Shown: piece by piece, positions 26,905-34,654 of the stretch | Numbering within the stretch: position 1 is the first letter of the stretch | How the letters are laid out: each line of letters opens with the position of its first letter | Origin: Nitrospira sp. UW-LDO-01 | GTDB lineage: Bacteria > Nitrospirota > Nitrospiria > Nitrospirales > Nitrospiraceae | Direction: 5' to 3' | DNA: 38,870 nt | Assembly (NCBI GenBank): GCA_002254365.1 | Contig: NIUT01000113.1 | Span: 1-38,870, forward strand | Made by a program: the position numbers and the translations under genes | Notes under the pieces: model-generated | Seen by the model: the letters and a program-made list of their open reading frames with translations, nothing else | Databases searched by the model: none | Told to the model about the DNA's origin: nothing

Positions 26905-29316
26905 TTACCTTCCTTCCTTCATGGTAGACACGGATAAGACCGGGTTAAGTTGCACTGCCTGAGCTGCTTCCTGATCGGAGGTCGCAAACCCAAGAAAGCG
27001 CGGACGAAACATCGTCGCCAGTGCTGGCATAACCGTAATACTAGCGAGAAAACTCACGGCCATGGCCACCGCCACCAAACTGCCGAAACGGATTAGTGGC
27101 GGCACAGCACTGATCATGAGGGTGCCGAACCCCAGGCTCATGGCCAGGAAGTTGAAAAACAGCGCCCGCCCGGTAGACGGGAAAAAATGCACCATCCGTT
27201 CCTCAAACGTGCCGGTCCCGGATCGCATGAGCTCGCGAATCCGCTGGGTCGTATGCTGGCCAAAATCGATCGCCAGCCCAGTCGCAATGGCCGCAAACAT
27301 GGAGGTCCCAACAGCAAGCCAAATCCCACCAAATCCCATGATGCCGTACACGAGAAGGACTGAAGCAAACACCGGCACCAGCGTGAAGAGTCCAGCGCCA
27401 AGTGAACGGAACAGCCAGGACGCCATGAGCCAGCTAATGACCAAGGCGATGCCTTCACTAACGAAGTGTGTGGAGGCAATGGTCTCTAACCAATGATGGT
27501 TGACGTTCACACGCCCGCTCACATGCCCCACGATCTCGTTAGTATTGAATTGCTCGTGGAGATACCGTTCAACCCGCTCAATCACCGCCCGGTTGTTCAC
27601 GTAATGGGATGTTTTGACGCTGGTGCGAATATTGGCCCGTCGATAGTCGTAATCAATTTCCTGCTGGAAATCTGTCGGATCGGAGGAGGCGGAGTAGAGC
27701 AGGAAGAGTTGCGCCACAAGGTCTCGGTTATCGGGGATGCGATACGCCTCCTTGCGGTTTTCGTTAATCGACCGATTCATCTGCTTCACATAGTCGACCA
27801 CCGACGTCGTCCCACCAACACCAGGCAACGTTTCGACAAATCTCTGGAGCGCCTCGATGCGATGCAGTGCATCCGGATTGAACAAGCCCTCACCTGTTGG
27901 AGTCTCCACCACAATATCCAGGTAATTGGTCCCGTCCATCACCTGGTTGATCACTGTGTCTGCGCGATAAATGGGTTCATCATGCTGAAAGTTTTCAATC
28001 ATCGCCTCCTCGATGATGAGACGAAACGCACCGATCGTCCCCAATACGGCAACGACGAGTGCCACGCTGAGAATGAGCCTTGGTCGATGAATCGCAAAGC
28101 GGCCTAATGCCGTCACGAGCTGGCCATAGCGGTCAATCGCCTGGTCGCCTTTGATGACAGGGGAAGGCTTGAATCGTACCAACATCAATGCGGCCGGAAT
28201 AAATACGAGACCGTAACCCCAAGCTCCCATAATCCCAATGGACGCAAAGAGACCAAAATACTGCATCGGCGGCATCCCGCCGGACGCATAGAGCGAAATG
28301 AACCCGACAACTGTGGTGAGAATGGTCATAGTCAGGGGTTTCCACACTTCGCTCATGGTGCGAACAATCATTTCCTGATGCGTGAGATGAGGATGAGCAC
28401 GACCCACTTCGTAATAGTGCGTAAGGAGATGAATTGGTTCCGCGACTGCCATCCCAATCAAAATGGAAAGGAGACCGTTGGTAATCACGTAGAATGGAAC
28501 GCCGCCCGCGGCCATGGTTCCGAAAGCGGCCGCCGCCGTGCCGAGCACGACCAAATTCGGCAGCAGCATCCCGCGCACCGTCCGAAAGGCGATGAAAAGG
28601 ACAATAGTGATGACGATTGCCACAACCGGATTGATTCGCTTCGCATCGTGGTCAATGTAGTTGAAGAGATATCCGGAGATCGCCCCTTCGCCGGCCACAT
28701 GGAGCTCGACCCCTGGCAACCGAGGAGCCTCTTGAACCAGGCTCATGAATGCCTGATACGTTGCCTCGTTCTTCATCTCGTCAAGGACTTCAGCCGTGAC
28801 CAAGGTCGCCGTAGCATCACGTGCCACTAGGCTGCCCTGGTAGAGCGGAAAATCAGCGATCGCCGCACGAATGGTATCGGCCTGACTCTGTGTGACTGGC
28901 GGCGGCTCGAAGAATTTCTTGACCTGCATGCCGTCAGCCGTGCCGACAATATTGTTCTCCGTGGCCAGGCTCATCACTCGATCAGGATCAACGTTGGGAA
29001 TGGTTTTGACTTGATCTGTCAGCCACTGCACCAATTGCAAGGTCTCGGGGTTAAAGACGCCGGTGGCCCCACGATTAATGACCGCGATAACAAACGGATC
29101 TGATAAGCCAAAGACCTTTCTGACTTGATCTCGATAGACGCGGGCGGGGTTATCCTTGGCAATGAACGAATCAGCCGAAGTATCCATGGTCAGCTGCGGG
29201 ATGAATGCGGCTAGGCTCCCTATTAGTATGACTCCCGCTAGAACAAGCGCCTTCGCGTGCGCGGTGACCCACCAGAAAAACTGCTCGGCTCTGCCATGAT
29301 CTATCGCCTGACTCAT
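26905..29316 (-). CDS. RND/MMPL-family export permease
   Basis: About 803 residues with the duplicated RND layout: a first membrane helix (AKALVLAGVILIGSLAAFIP), a large periplasmic loop, and six-helix bundles containing LIGMAVAEPIHLLTHYYEVG in the first half and ATGLAIDFGQHTTQRIRELM in the second. These acidic/His residues in the transmembrane helices fit proton coupling. It lacks the length (over 1000) of AcrB-type pumps, matching hydrophobe/lipid-exporting MMPL proteins. No membrane-fusion protein gene is present; a LolA-like gene takes that place. The start at 29316 has AGGAGG 8 nt upstream. A GTGTATATACAC dyad lies 18 bp upstream of this start. Confidence 0.93.
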   Translation of the reverse strand: MSQAIDHGRAEQFFWWVTAHAKALVLAGVILIGSLAAFIPQLTMDTSADSFIAKDNPARVYRDQVRKVFGLSDPFVIAVINRGATGVFNPETLQLVQWLTDQVKTIPNVDPDRVMSLATENNIVGTADGMQVKKFFEPPPVTQSQADTIRAAIADFPLYQGSLVARDATATLVTAEVLDEMKNEATYQAFMSLVQEAPRLPGVELHVAGEGAISGYLFNYIDHDAKRINPVVAIVITIVLFIAFRTVRGMLLPNLVVLGTAAAAFGTMAAGGVPFYVITNGLLSILIGMAVAEPIHLLTHYYEVGRAHPHLTHQEMIVRTMSEVWKPLTMTILTTVVGFISLYASGGMPPMQYFGLFASIGIMGAWGYGLVFIPAALMLVRFKPSPVIKGDQAIDRYGQLVTALGRFAIHRPRLILSVALVVAVLGTIGAFRLIIEEAMIENFQHDEPIYRADTVINQVMDGTNYLDIVVETPTGEGLFNPDALHRIEALQRFVETLPGVGGTTSVVDYVKQMNRSINENRKEAYRIPDNRDLVAQLFLLYSASSDPTDFQQEIDYDYRRANIRTSVKTSHYVNNRAVIERVERYLHEQFNTNEIVGHVSGRVNVNHHWLETIASTHFVSEGIALVISWLMASWLFRSLGAGLFTLVPVFASVLLVYGIMGFGGIWLAVGTSMFAAIATGLAIDFGQHTTQRIRELMRSGTGTFEERMVHFFPSTGRALFFNFLAMSLGFGTLMISAVPPLIRFGSLVAVAMAVSFLASITVMPALATMFRPRFLGFATSDQEAAQAVQLNPVLSVSTMKEGR

Positions 29317-29333
29317 CGCCATCCCCTCCTATG

Positions 29334-29345
29334 GTGTATATACAC
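29334..29345. promoter_or_regulatory. Probable MarR operator before the RND operon
   Basis: A perfect 12-bp palindrome GTGTATATACAC immediately before the AGGAGG ribosome-binding site of the RND gene. On the minus strand it contains TATATA, a possible -10 element. It shares GTGTA-NN-TACAC with the site at the marR promoter. Confidence 0.7.
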
Positions 29346-29482
29346 GTAAACTTCGAAAACATTTCTCATTACTTGTCCACGAACCTGAATTCCATGATCG
29401 AGTAACCTGAAAGATGGAACTTATAATGCCCGAGATGCTCTATATGAGCTGCATACCTAGGGTGTCAGTATAAGTTCGAATA

Positions 29483-29494
29483 GTGTATCTGCAC
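29483..29494. promoter_or_regulatory. Degenerate third copy of the GTGTA-NN-TACAC site
   Basis: GTGTATCTGCAC, one mismatch from the two perfect copies, lying between marR and the RND gene. It could be a secondary binding site or chance. Confidence 0.35.
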
Positions 29495-29534
29495 TCTTCA
29501 TGACATTATGAACTACCCATCTACGGTGAATTCG

Positions 29535-29987
29535 TTAGATTGATTGTTTGCTTAATGATCGAATTGCAGACAATTCTTTCATCAGGGTCTTGAAACGCGC
29601 ATGTCCAAGATCCTGAACGACCGTCTGCTGTGCTTTCTTCCAATAGGGCAACGCCTTCATCAGCGCCTCTCGCCCCGCAGGGGTCAACTGAATCGACTTC
29701 GTACGTCCATCTTTACCAGGTCCGACTGCAATGAAACCGCGAGTTTCTAGTACTTTCAAGTTCCTGGTTAACGTCGTTCTGTCTACACCAAGGCGATCTG
29801 CCGTTTCCGTGATTGGCAACTCACCTGCTAGGTGAGCGACTGTCAACAGGGAGAATTGCGTTCCCTGTATCCCGGAAGGCTCGAGGACAGAGTCATAGAA
29901 TCGCGTGATCGCACGTGCGGCTTTTCGCACGTTGAAACATGCGCAATCAACGCATTCCCTAAATTCTTCTGAGCATTGCGACTTCAT
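29535..29987 (-). CDS. MarR family transcriptional regulator
   Basis: 150 residues, a single winged helix-turn-helix domain: TQFSLLTVAHLAGELPITET, ADRLGVDRTTLTRNLKVLET and the wing GPGKDGRTKSIQLT. The N-terminus is cysteine-rich (Cys5, 12, 15 and 17 in QCSEEFRECVDCACFNVRKA), which could make it redox- or metal-responsive, though a similar CxC pair occurs in many relatives. It is encoded upstream of the RND operon on the same strand. Longer frames start at 30032 or 30011, but a consensus promoter and an operator dyad lie inside that extra region, so the ATG at 29987 is preferred. Confidence 0.88.
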   Translation of the reverse strand: MKSQCSEEFRECVDCACFNVRKAARAITRFYDSVLEPSGIQGTQFSLLTVAHLAGELPITETADRLGVDRTTLTRNLKVLETRGFIAVGPGKDGRTKSIQLTPAGREALMKALPYWKKAQQTVVQDLGHARFKTLMKELSAIRSLSKQSI

Positions 29988-29992
29988 AATTA

Positions 29993-30025
29993 GTGTATGT
30001 ACACCATTCATCCCAATTGTGTCAA
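29993..30025 (-). promoter_or_regulatory. marR promoter with overlapping operator
   Basis: On the minus strand a perfect TTGACA (30020-30025) is followed after 18 bp by TACATA (29996-30001). The near-palindrome GTGTACATACAC (29993-30004) covers the -10, a classic autorepression layout. The expected transcription start falls almost at the ATG of marR, implying a leaderless or nearly leaderless transcript. Confidence 0.65.
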
Positions 30026-30046
30026 GAAGCATTTCGAACAGTACGA

Positions 30047-30130
30047 GTGATTGCAGATTGGACCGTGCGGATGGGACTGCTCCTCTGGCGATATCAATCG
30101 GAACGCTGGCGGCAGATTCAGGTCATCAGA
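30047..30130 (+). pseudogene. Relic of a MATE transporter 3' end (right copy of direct repeat)
   Basis: An isolated in-frame stretch of 28 codons reading VIADWTVRMGLLLWRYQSER then WRQIQVIR, matching the last 28 residues of the MATE protein at 23356-24681 in all but two positions. There is no upstream transporter sequence and the stop codon is lost (TGT where the next codon should be TAA). Because most nucleotide differences are synonymous, it derives from a MATE gene that evolved under selection, not from a recent copy of the neighbour. It abuts the marR promoter region. Confidence 0.85.
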
Positions 30131-30343
30131 TGTCGGCATGCAGAGACAAGTTGCTCTTTGCTAGGCGACCTTGTACGGTCTACCCTCTCTCAATTATTCC
30201 TATTCCTCTTTCCAGCACACCATAGATCGTCAAACTCCATCATGACGATCGAGGAGCCCACTCCGGCATACGTAGTAGTAATAAGTGCATGCGCGTGAAA
30301 CCTGCAACGAGGGACTACCCTACGAACAGCTGGAGAATCAGTG

Positions 30344-30559
30344 TCACGGAGTGAACAAACGGCCGTTCATCATCCAGTGAACGCCGATACTGGCCACATA
30401 CCCCAACGCGATCACCCATGTCCATTTCAGGTGGGAAAAGAAGGTATAGACACCTCGTGCTTGTCCCATGAGGGCCACGCCGGCAGTCAAGGGCCTTCGA
30501 TCAAATATCGCTTCTAGCGGGCAAATCGCATCAGCTATCAAATAACAAGCGGCGGTCAC
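30344..30559 (-). CDS. Small putative membrane protein after the SulP-carbonic anhydrase gene
   Basis: 71 residues starting at GTG, 8 bp after the SulP-carbonic anhydrase stop on the same strand. The C-terminal half contains one likely membrane helix (WTWVIALGYVASIGVHWMM) and a short amphipathic segment before it. I do not recognise a family. Its tight spacing suggests co-expression with the transporter; function unknown. No clear ribosome-binding site. Confidence 0.5.
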   Translation of the reverse strand: MTAACYLIADAICPLEAIFDRRPLTAGVALMGQARGVYTFFSHLKWTWVIALGYVASIGVHWMMNGRLFTP

Positions 30560-30567
30560 GCTCTATT

Positions 30568-32808
30568 CTATATCCTCACCTCGCCTAGCCCATCTTCTAC
30601 TAAAAAATCGATGCCTCCTGTAGAAATGTCATACATCGCACCGATAATGGCAATGCGTCGTTCGCAAACCAAGTTGTCAAGCGTCCGACTCTGTTGGCGT
30701 AGTTCCTTGACTACGCGCAGGACATTTTCTCTGGCAACAGCATCTGCGATCACTCCGGCATCAGGCGAAGCCGGTTTCACAGCCGGCTGATTGGGAATAC
30801 CTCCTACAGACCGCTGGATCTCGCTCACAATAGCATCTAAATGCTGACATCCTGTCGCGTCGGCAACCGTTAGGTGTGAGCCTAGGAGTTTCACAGCGGC
30901 CGAGACCGCCCCACATCCGGTATGCCCTATCACGATCATGAGTTTTGCCCCTGCCACCGCACACCCGTATTCTGCACTCGCCAACACCTCTCGACTTGTG
31001 ATGTTGCCCGCCACACGGATACTGAAAATGTCGCCCATGCCGAGATCGAAGATCAATTCCACAGGGGTACGTGAATCGATGCAACTGAGTGCGACGGCCA
31101 ACGGATGTTGGGCCGCTGCCGTGGCCTGAACCTGGCGACTATAGTCTCGGGTCAGGCGACGACCGGTGCGGGCCCGCTCGTGACCGTCCTTCAGAATCTG
31201 CAGGACCTGCTGCGGTGTGATGGCCTGTTGAAGTTCACGGGTCGAATAATCCACATAGTGAATCTGGTCCTCAAAGTGATACTCACTCCGAAACCCGATG
31301 AGACTCACCTCGACACCGTGGGCTGGTCCGGTTTGATCTTTAAAGTCTCGAATCAAGTCCAGCACATCCGGATCAATATAATCCGTGCTTCGCGCATCAA
31401 GAAGTACACGGCCATTCCTGGGTACATCATTCAACGCTTTGGCAAGAGCGGCGCGATTCAGGACACTTACCTGGTTGGCCAGTTCGATATGCACGACGTC
31501 ACCACCAAGATGCCTCTCGACCAACCGATGCACTGGGCGACGCATGTTGCTATTAAGAATAAACCCAATGGCCACGATCAGCCCAATCACGATGCCGATC
31601 AAAAGATCAGTGAACACGATAGCAGTCACGGTTGCCGCGAACGGAATAAACTGGTATCGGCCCTCGCTCCACATTTGCTTGATAAGAGCTGGGCTGGCCA
31701 GTTTAATACCGGTCACTAACAAAATAGCCGCTAGGCAGGATAAAGGAATGGTATTCAACCAGGTCGGAATGAGCGGAACACTGGCGAGAAGCAGGATGCC
31801 GTGGATGATTGCAGCCAGCTTTGTTTGGCCGTCCGCATTCACATTCACCGAACTCCGGATGATCACGGAGGTGATTGGGAGCCCGCCGATCAATCCGCAC
31901 ACCACATTCCCGATGCCTTGCGCACACAGTTCTTGGTTCGGCGGTGATGTGCCTTGGCGTGGATCAATCCGGTCAACAGCCTTGAGATTCAGCAAGGTTT
32001 CAAGAGAGGCCACAAGAGCCAGCGTCATCCCCGCGGTATAGACTGCCGGATTCATCCATTGCGAGAAGTCTGGTCGAGGAAGCAGTCTGAACAGCTCAGC
32101 AAGGTTGCCCGCCACCGGCACCTGCACCAGATGGCTTGGCTTGATGATCCATGGCTCGCCGAGATGTTCGAACCACAATCCGCCCCCAATACCGAATAAG
32201 ACCACGGCGACAGGAGCGGGAAAGAGAGACGTCTTCAACGGCTTCCAATTGTCCCAGAGGAGGAGCAGTGCCACGGACAACAGACCAACAACGGCAGCCC
32301 CCAGCTGAAAATATCCGAACATGCGGAAGAGCTCGGAAAATGTCGTTTCGAGATCCGGCTGGGAGAAGGACAGGTCTCCTTCCGGATCGGCGTCATGCCC
32401 GACGAGGTGGGGAATTTGTTTAAAGATGATGATCACGCCGATCGCGGCCAACAACCCTTTGATGACACTGGAGGGGAAAAATTCAGAGATGAACCCTCCT
32501 CTGGCGACGCCGAGACTAATTTGGATCATCCCGGCAAGGATCAGAGCCATCAGAAAGGCGGAGAACGAACCGAGTGAGAGGATTTGCGAGGCCACGACCG
32601 CCGACAGTCCCGCAGCCGGGCCGCTCACACTGGTATGGGATCCACTGAGGAGTCCCACCACAGTCCCGCCGACGATTCCGGCCACCAATCCTGACATTAA
32701 TGGAGCACCGGAAGCCAAGGCGATCCCCAGGCAGAGCGGTAGCGCCACAAAGAACACCACAAGACCTGCCTTCGTATCGGCCAGGACGGAAGAAACCGTA
32801 CTACTCAT
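30568..32808 (-). CDS. SulP anion transporter fused to STAS and beta-carbonic anhydrase
   Basis: 746 residues. The SulP membrane domain occupies about 1-420 (KAGLVVFFVALPLCLGIALA near the start, GSHTSVSGPAAGLSAVVASQ after it). A STAS-like domain (HIELANQVSVLNRAALAKAL, RVLLDARSTDYIDPDVLDLI) lies at about 435-545. A beta-carbonic anhydrase follows from about 565, with zinc ligands in ALSCIDSRTP (Cys near 575) and IGHTGCGAV (His and Cys near 628-631) and the CxDxR dyad intact. Fusions like this are proposed to couple bicarbonate or other anion transport with CO2 hydration. For an autotroph this would help supply inorganic carbon. Substrate remains unproven. Confidence 0.93.
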   Translation of the reverse strand: MSSTVSSVLADTKAGLVVFFVALPLCLGIALASGAPLMSGLVAGIVGGTVVGLLSGSHTSVSGPAAGLSAVVASQILSLGSFSAFLMALILAGMIQISLGVARGGFISEFFPSSVIKGLLAAIGVIIIFKQIPHLVGHDADPEGDLSFSQPDLETTFSELFRMFGYFQLGAAVVGLLSVALLLLWDNWKPLKTSLFPAPVAVVLFGIGGGLWFEHLGEPWIIKPSHLVQVPVAGNLAELFRLLPRPDFSQWMNPAVYTAGMTLALVASLETLLNLKAVDRIDPRQGTSPPNQELCAQGIGNVVCGLIGGLPITSVIIRSSVNVNADGQTKLAAIIHGILLLASVPLIPTWLNTIPLSCLAAILLVTGIKLASPALIKQMWSEGRYQFIPFAATVTAIVFTDLLIGIVIGLIVAIGFILNSNMRRPVHRLVERHLGGDVVHIELANQVSVLNRAALAKALNDVPRNGRVLLDARSTDYIDPDVLDLIRDFKDQTGPAHGVEVSLIGFRSEYHFEDQIHYVDYSTRELQQAITPQQVLQILKDGHERARTGRRLTRDYSRQVQATAAAQHPLAVALSCIDSRTPVELIFDLGMGDIFSIRVAGNITSREVLASAEYGCAVAGAKLMIVIGHTGCGAVSAAVKLLGSHLTVADATGCQHLDAIVSEIQRSVGGIPNQPAVKPASPDAGVIADAVARENVLRVVKELRQQSRTLDNLVCERRIAIIGAMYDISTGGIDFLVEDGLGEVRI

Positions 32809-32919
32809 CGGTGGTTTCTCAACCTATTTATTCTCTGGAACGAGGCGTTCCGTTATTAAAAATGTCATCATCAGCCAGCATACCTCTGAATGGCGATGTA
32901 GGAACAACTCCTTGGATCC

Positions 32920-33528
32920 TTAGAACCGGCTGGCACCTCGGGTAGGAAACTGTTTTCTGACCACGCTCTTCACAGGTGTTTCAAGTGGGGCTACCAGAGT
33001 GGGACAGCCCTCTGCCCCGTATGTCTCGCCCATATACTCGGCAGCGATTCCTTTCTCATGACTGACCTGTCGTGTCATCCATCCCGTAAAGAACCCTGTT
33101 TGCATCTCAAGATCCAGAGTACCCAGTGCCGTACATGCTCGTGGCCGAATGGTAAAGGCGGTCGGCAACACGGTGTGCCAAATGCCTCGTGTACCTGCCA
33201 AACTGATGTCGGTGACACGATAGGAACCGACTGGGAGTTGCACCGCGAACGGGCCATCAAGCGGAAGATGCCCGATCATCAAGCGAGTCCCCGTCGCTTC
33301 ATCTTCAACCCACCATTTCATCTCTTTCGGCCAACTCAACCCTTCCGATGGTGACTTTCCATCCCGAGTGAGGTGAATCTTACCCAGTAACAGTCCGTGG
33401 TCTTCATCCGGGATCGCAATCTGTGATGTTGGGAGCGGAACTCTGAGGCCTGCACACCCCAGCATCACACTGACAGCCCAGATGGAGAGACCGATAACGA
33501 AACCATGATAACGCGTATTCCTGTTCAT
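32920..33528 (-). CDS. Putative lipoprotein, paralogue of the next upstream gene
   Basis: 202 residues with a lipoprotein signal (SIWAVSVMLGC). The mature protein is beta-rich and unrecognised. It shares with the 33542-34153 product a clear pattern: LLLG near the start, KEMKWWVEDE, GPFAVQLPVGSYRVT, VLPTAFTIRPRACTALGT and GFFTGWMTRQVSHE. A ribosome-binding site AAAGGG lies 9 nt upstream and the gene follows its paralogue by 13 bp, so the pair is one operon. The LPVGSYRVT segment resembles loops in small secreted beta-sandwich domains (PEGA/carboxypeptidase-regulatory type), but that is only suggestive. Confidence 0.75.
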   Translation of the reverse strand: MNRNTRYHGFVIGLSIWAVSVMLGCAGLRVPLPTSQIAIPDEDHGLLLGKIHLTRDGKSPSEGLSWPKEMKWWVEDEATGTRLMIGHLPLDGPFAVQLPVGSYRVTDISLAGTRGIWHTVLPTAFTIRPRACTALGTLDLEMQTGFFTGWMTRQVSHEKGIAAEYMGETYGAEGCPTLVAPLETPVKSVVRKQFPTRGASRF

Positions 33529-33541
33529 GAGATTGGCCCTT

Positions 33542-34153
33542 TCATTCCTGCGCCTCTGAGCGGTCCAGTCTGACTGGTTGCTTCACCGATGACGTCAGGG
33601 GAGCCTTGGAGATCAAACAACGATTTCCTCCGATCAGTTGATCATGATTCGCACGACTGATTTCCTGCTCATGAAGCACATGGCGAGAAATCCATCCAGT
33701 TACAAACCCCACTCGCATCTGAAGCATTGAGGTTCCTAGCGAGGTACATTCCCATGGCCGTATCTCAAAGGCCGTGGGCAGGACGCCGTGCCAAAACCCC
33801 TCAGGGCTAGGGAATCTCATGGTTGTCACACGGTAGGATCCGACTGGAAGTCTCACGACAAATGGGCCATGCGTAGGCACAAGTATTGTGAGAAACCGTT
33901 TGCCCTCAGTGACTTCTTCAATGTGCCATTCCATCTCCTTCGAGTAAGTAAATTCCTGGGCGTGACCTTGCTCATTATGGCTGACGTTCGTGACGAGGTG
34001 ATGTGTTCCAAGCAACACACCGTAATCGTCATCCGCTTGCACCCTCTCCAAAACTGAGTGCGGAACGACAACGGCAGTAGAACCAAACGACAAATCGGCT
34101 TGCAAGATCAACAGAGCTACGAGGCACATAGACCGACATACCGAGCAATTCAT
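33542..34153 (-). CDS. Exported protein, paralogue of the adjacent lipoprotein
   Basis: About 203 residues with a signal peptide (CRSMCLVALLILQADLSFGS) and no good lipobox. The body aligns along most of its length with the neighbouring lipoprotein: VLLGTHHL, KEMEWHIEEVTEGKR, GPFVVRLPVGSYRVT, GFWHGVLPTAFEIRPWECTS and GFVTGWISRHVLHE. The duplicate differs in membrane anchoring, which suggests division of labour. Function is unknown. AAGGAG lies 6 nt before the ATG at 34153; a longer frame from 34243 lacks a site. Confidence 0.75.
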   Translation of the reverse strand: MNCSVCRSMCLVALLILQADLSFGSTAVVVPHSVLERVQADDDYGVLLGTHHLVTNVSHNEQGHAQEFTYSKEMEWHIEEVTEGKRFLTILVPTHGPFVVRLPVGSYRVTTMRFPSPEGFWHGVLPTAFEIRPWECTSLGTSMLQMRVGFVTGWISRHVLHEQEISRANHDQLIGGNRCLISKAPLTSSVKQPVRLDRSEAQE

Positions 34154-34354
34154 GACACGCTCCTTCTCTACAAAAACACCCCACCTCATTCTGAACGATA
34201 GACGGCATACCAACTTCCCGCTGGTAGCCGAATGGTCATTCAAACTCTCTGATCATTTTGACACGCAACGAATTCATCGCTACGTGAATGCCATCAGAAC
34301 GGGACGCATCACGCAGAATGTCTCGACGTTGTCATGTTGAGTGAACGCGACGTA

Positions 34355-34654
34355 CTAGAGAGAAGGAGGATGGAAGAGGGATGTCGTCAAAATTGGTAAC
34401 CGTCGCACCGGATGAGATTCAGTGACCATGGTAAGAAGTCTCGGCCGCTCCGACTCAAGTGAGGGAGATACGGTCGTATGATCTTCCGAGACAGGCTCCA
34501 CCTTCACGAGCGCATCGGAACTCAGCAGGTCCACGAGCGTGGCTGGTACTCCCAGCATCTGTACAACCACACAGATGCAGAGCAAGAGGACAAGACCTCC
34601 CACCGTTGTGACGCAACATGGAAAACATGATGTCGTTCGGTTCCCTAGGCTCAC
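34355..34654 (-). CDS. Small single-pass membrane protein, member 1 of a two-copy local family
   Basis: 99 residues from a GTG start. One membrane helix (GGLVLLLCICVVVQMLGVP, about 19-37) is followed by TLVDLLSSDALV and a polar, Ser/Pro-rich tail ending PILTTSLFHPP. The helix-exit motif QMLGVPxTLxxLLxSDxxV and the terminal FHPP recur in the protein at 36365-36685. I recognise no family. No good ribosome-binding site, so the start is uncertain; the paralogy is the main evidence that it is a gene. Confidence 0.65.
   Translation of the reverse strand: MSLGNRTTSCFPCCVTTVGGLVLLLCICVVVQMLGVPATLVDLLSSDALVKVEPVSEDHTTVSPSLESERPRLLTMVTESHPVRRLPILTTSLFHPPSL

Noticed and set aside
27493-28107. 204-codon plus-strand open frame opposite the RND permease
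   Set aside because: It is antisense to the permease, with His-rich low-plausibility sequence and no ribosome-binding site.
24679-30046. Search for an integrase, transposase or terminal inverted repeats in the putative cassette
   Set aside because: None was found, so I did not label the block a mobile element; only the flanking direct repeats are reported.
31105-32041. Long plus-strand open frames opposite the SulP-carbonic anhydrase gene
   Set aside because: They arise from the codon bias of the sense gene and show no recognisable domain.
32837-32851. GGAACG-AGG-CGTTCC dyad upstream of the SulP-carbonic anhydrase gene
   Set aside because: It is short, single-copy and has no linked regulator; it could be an operator but nothing else supports it.
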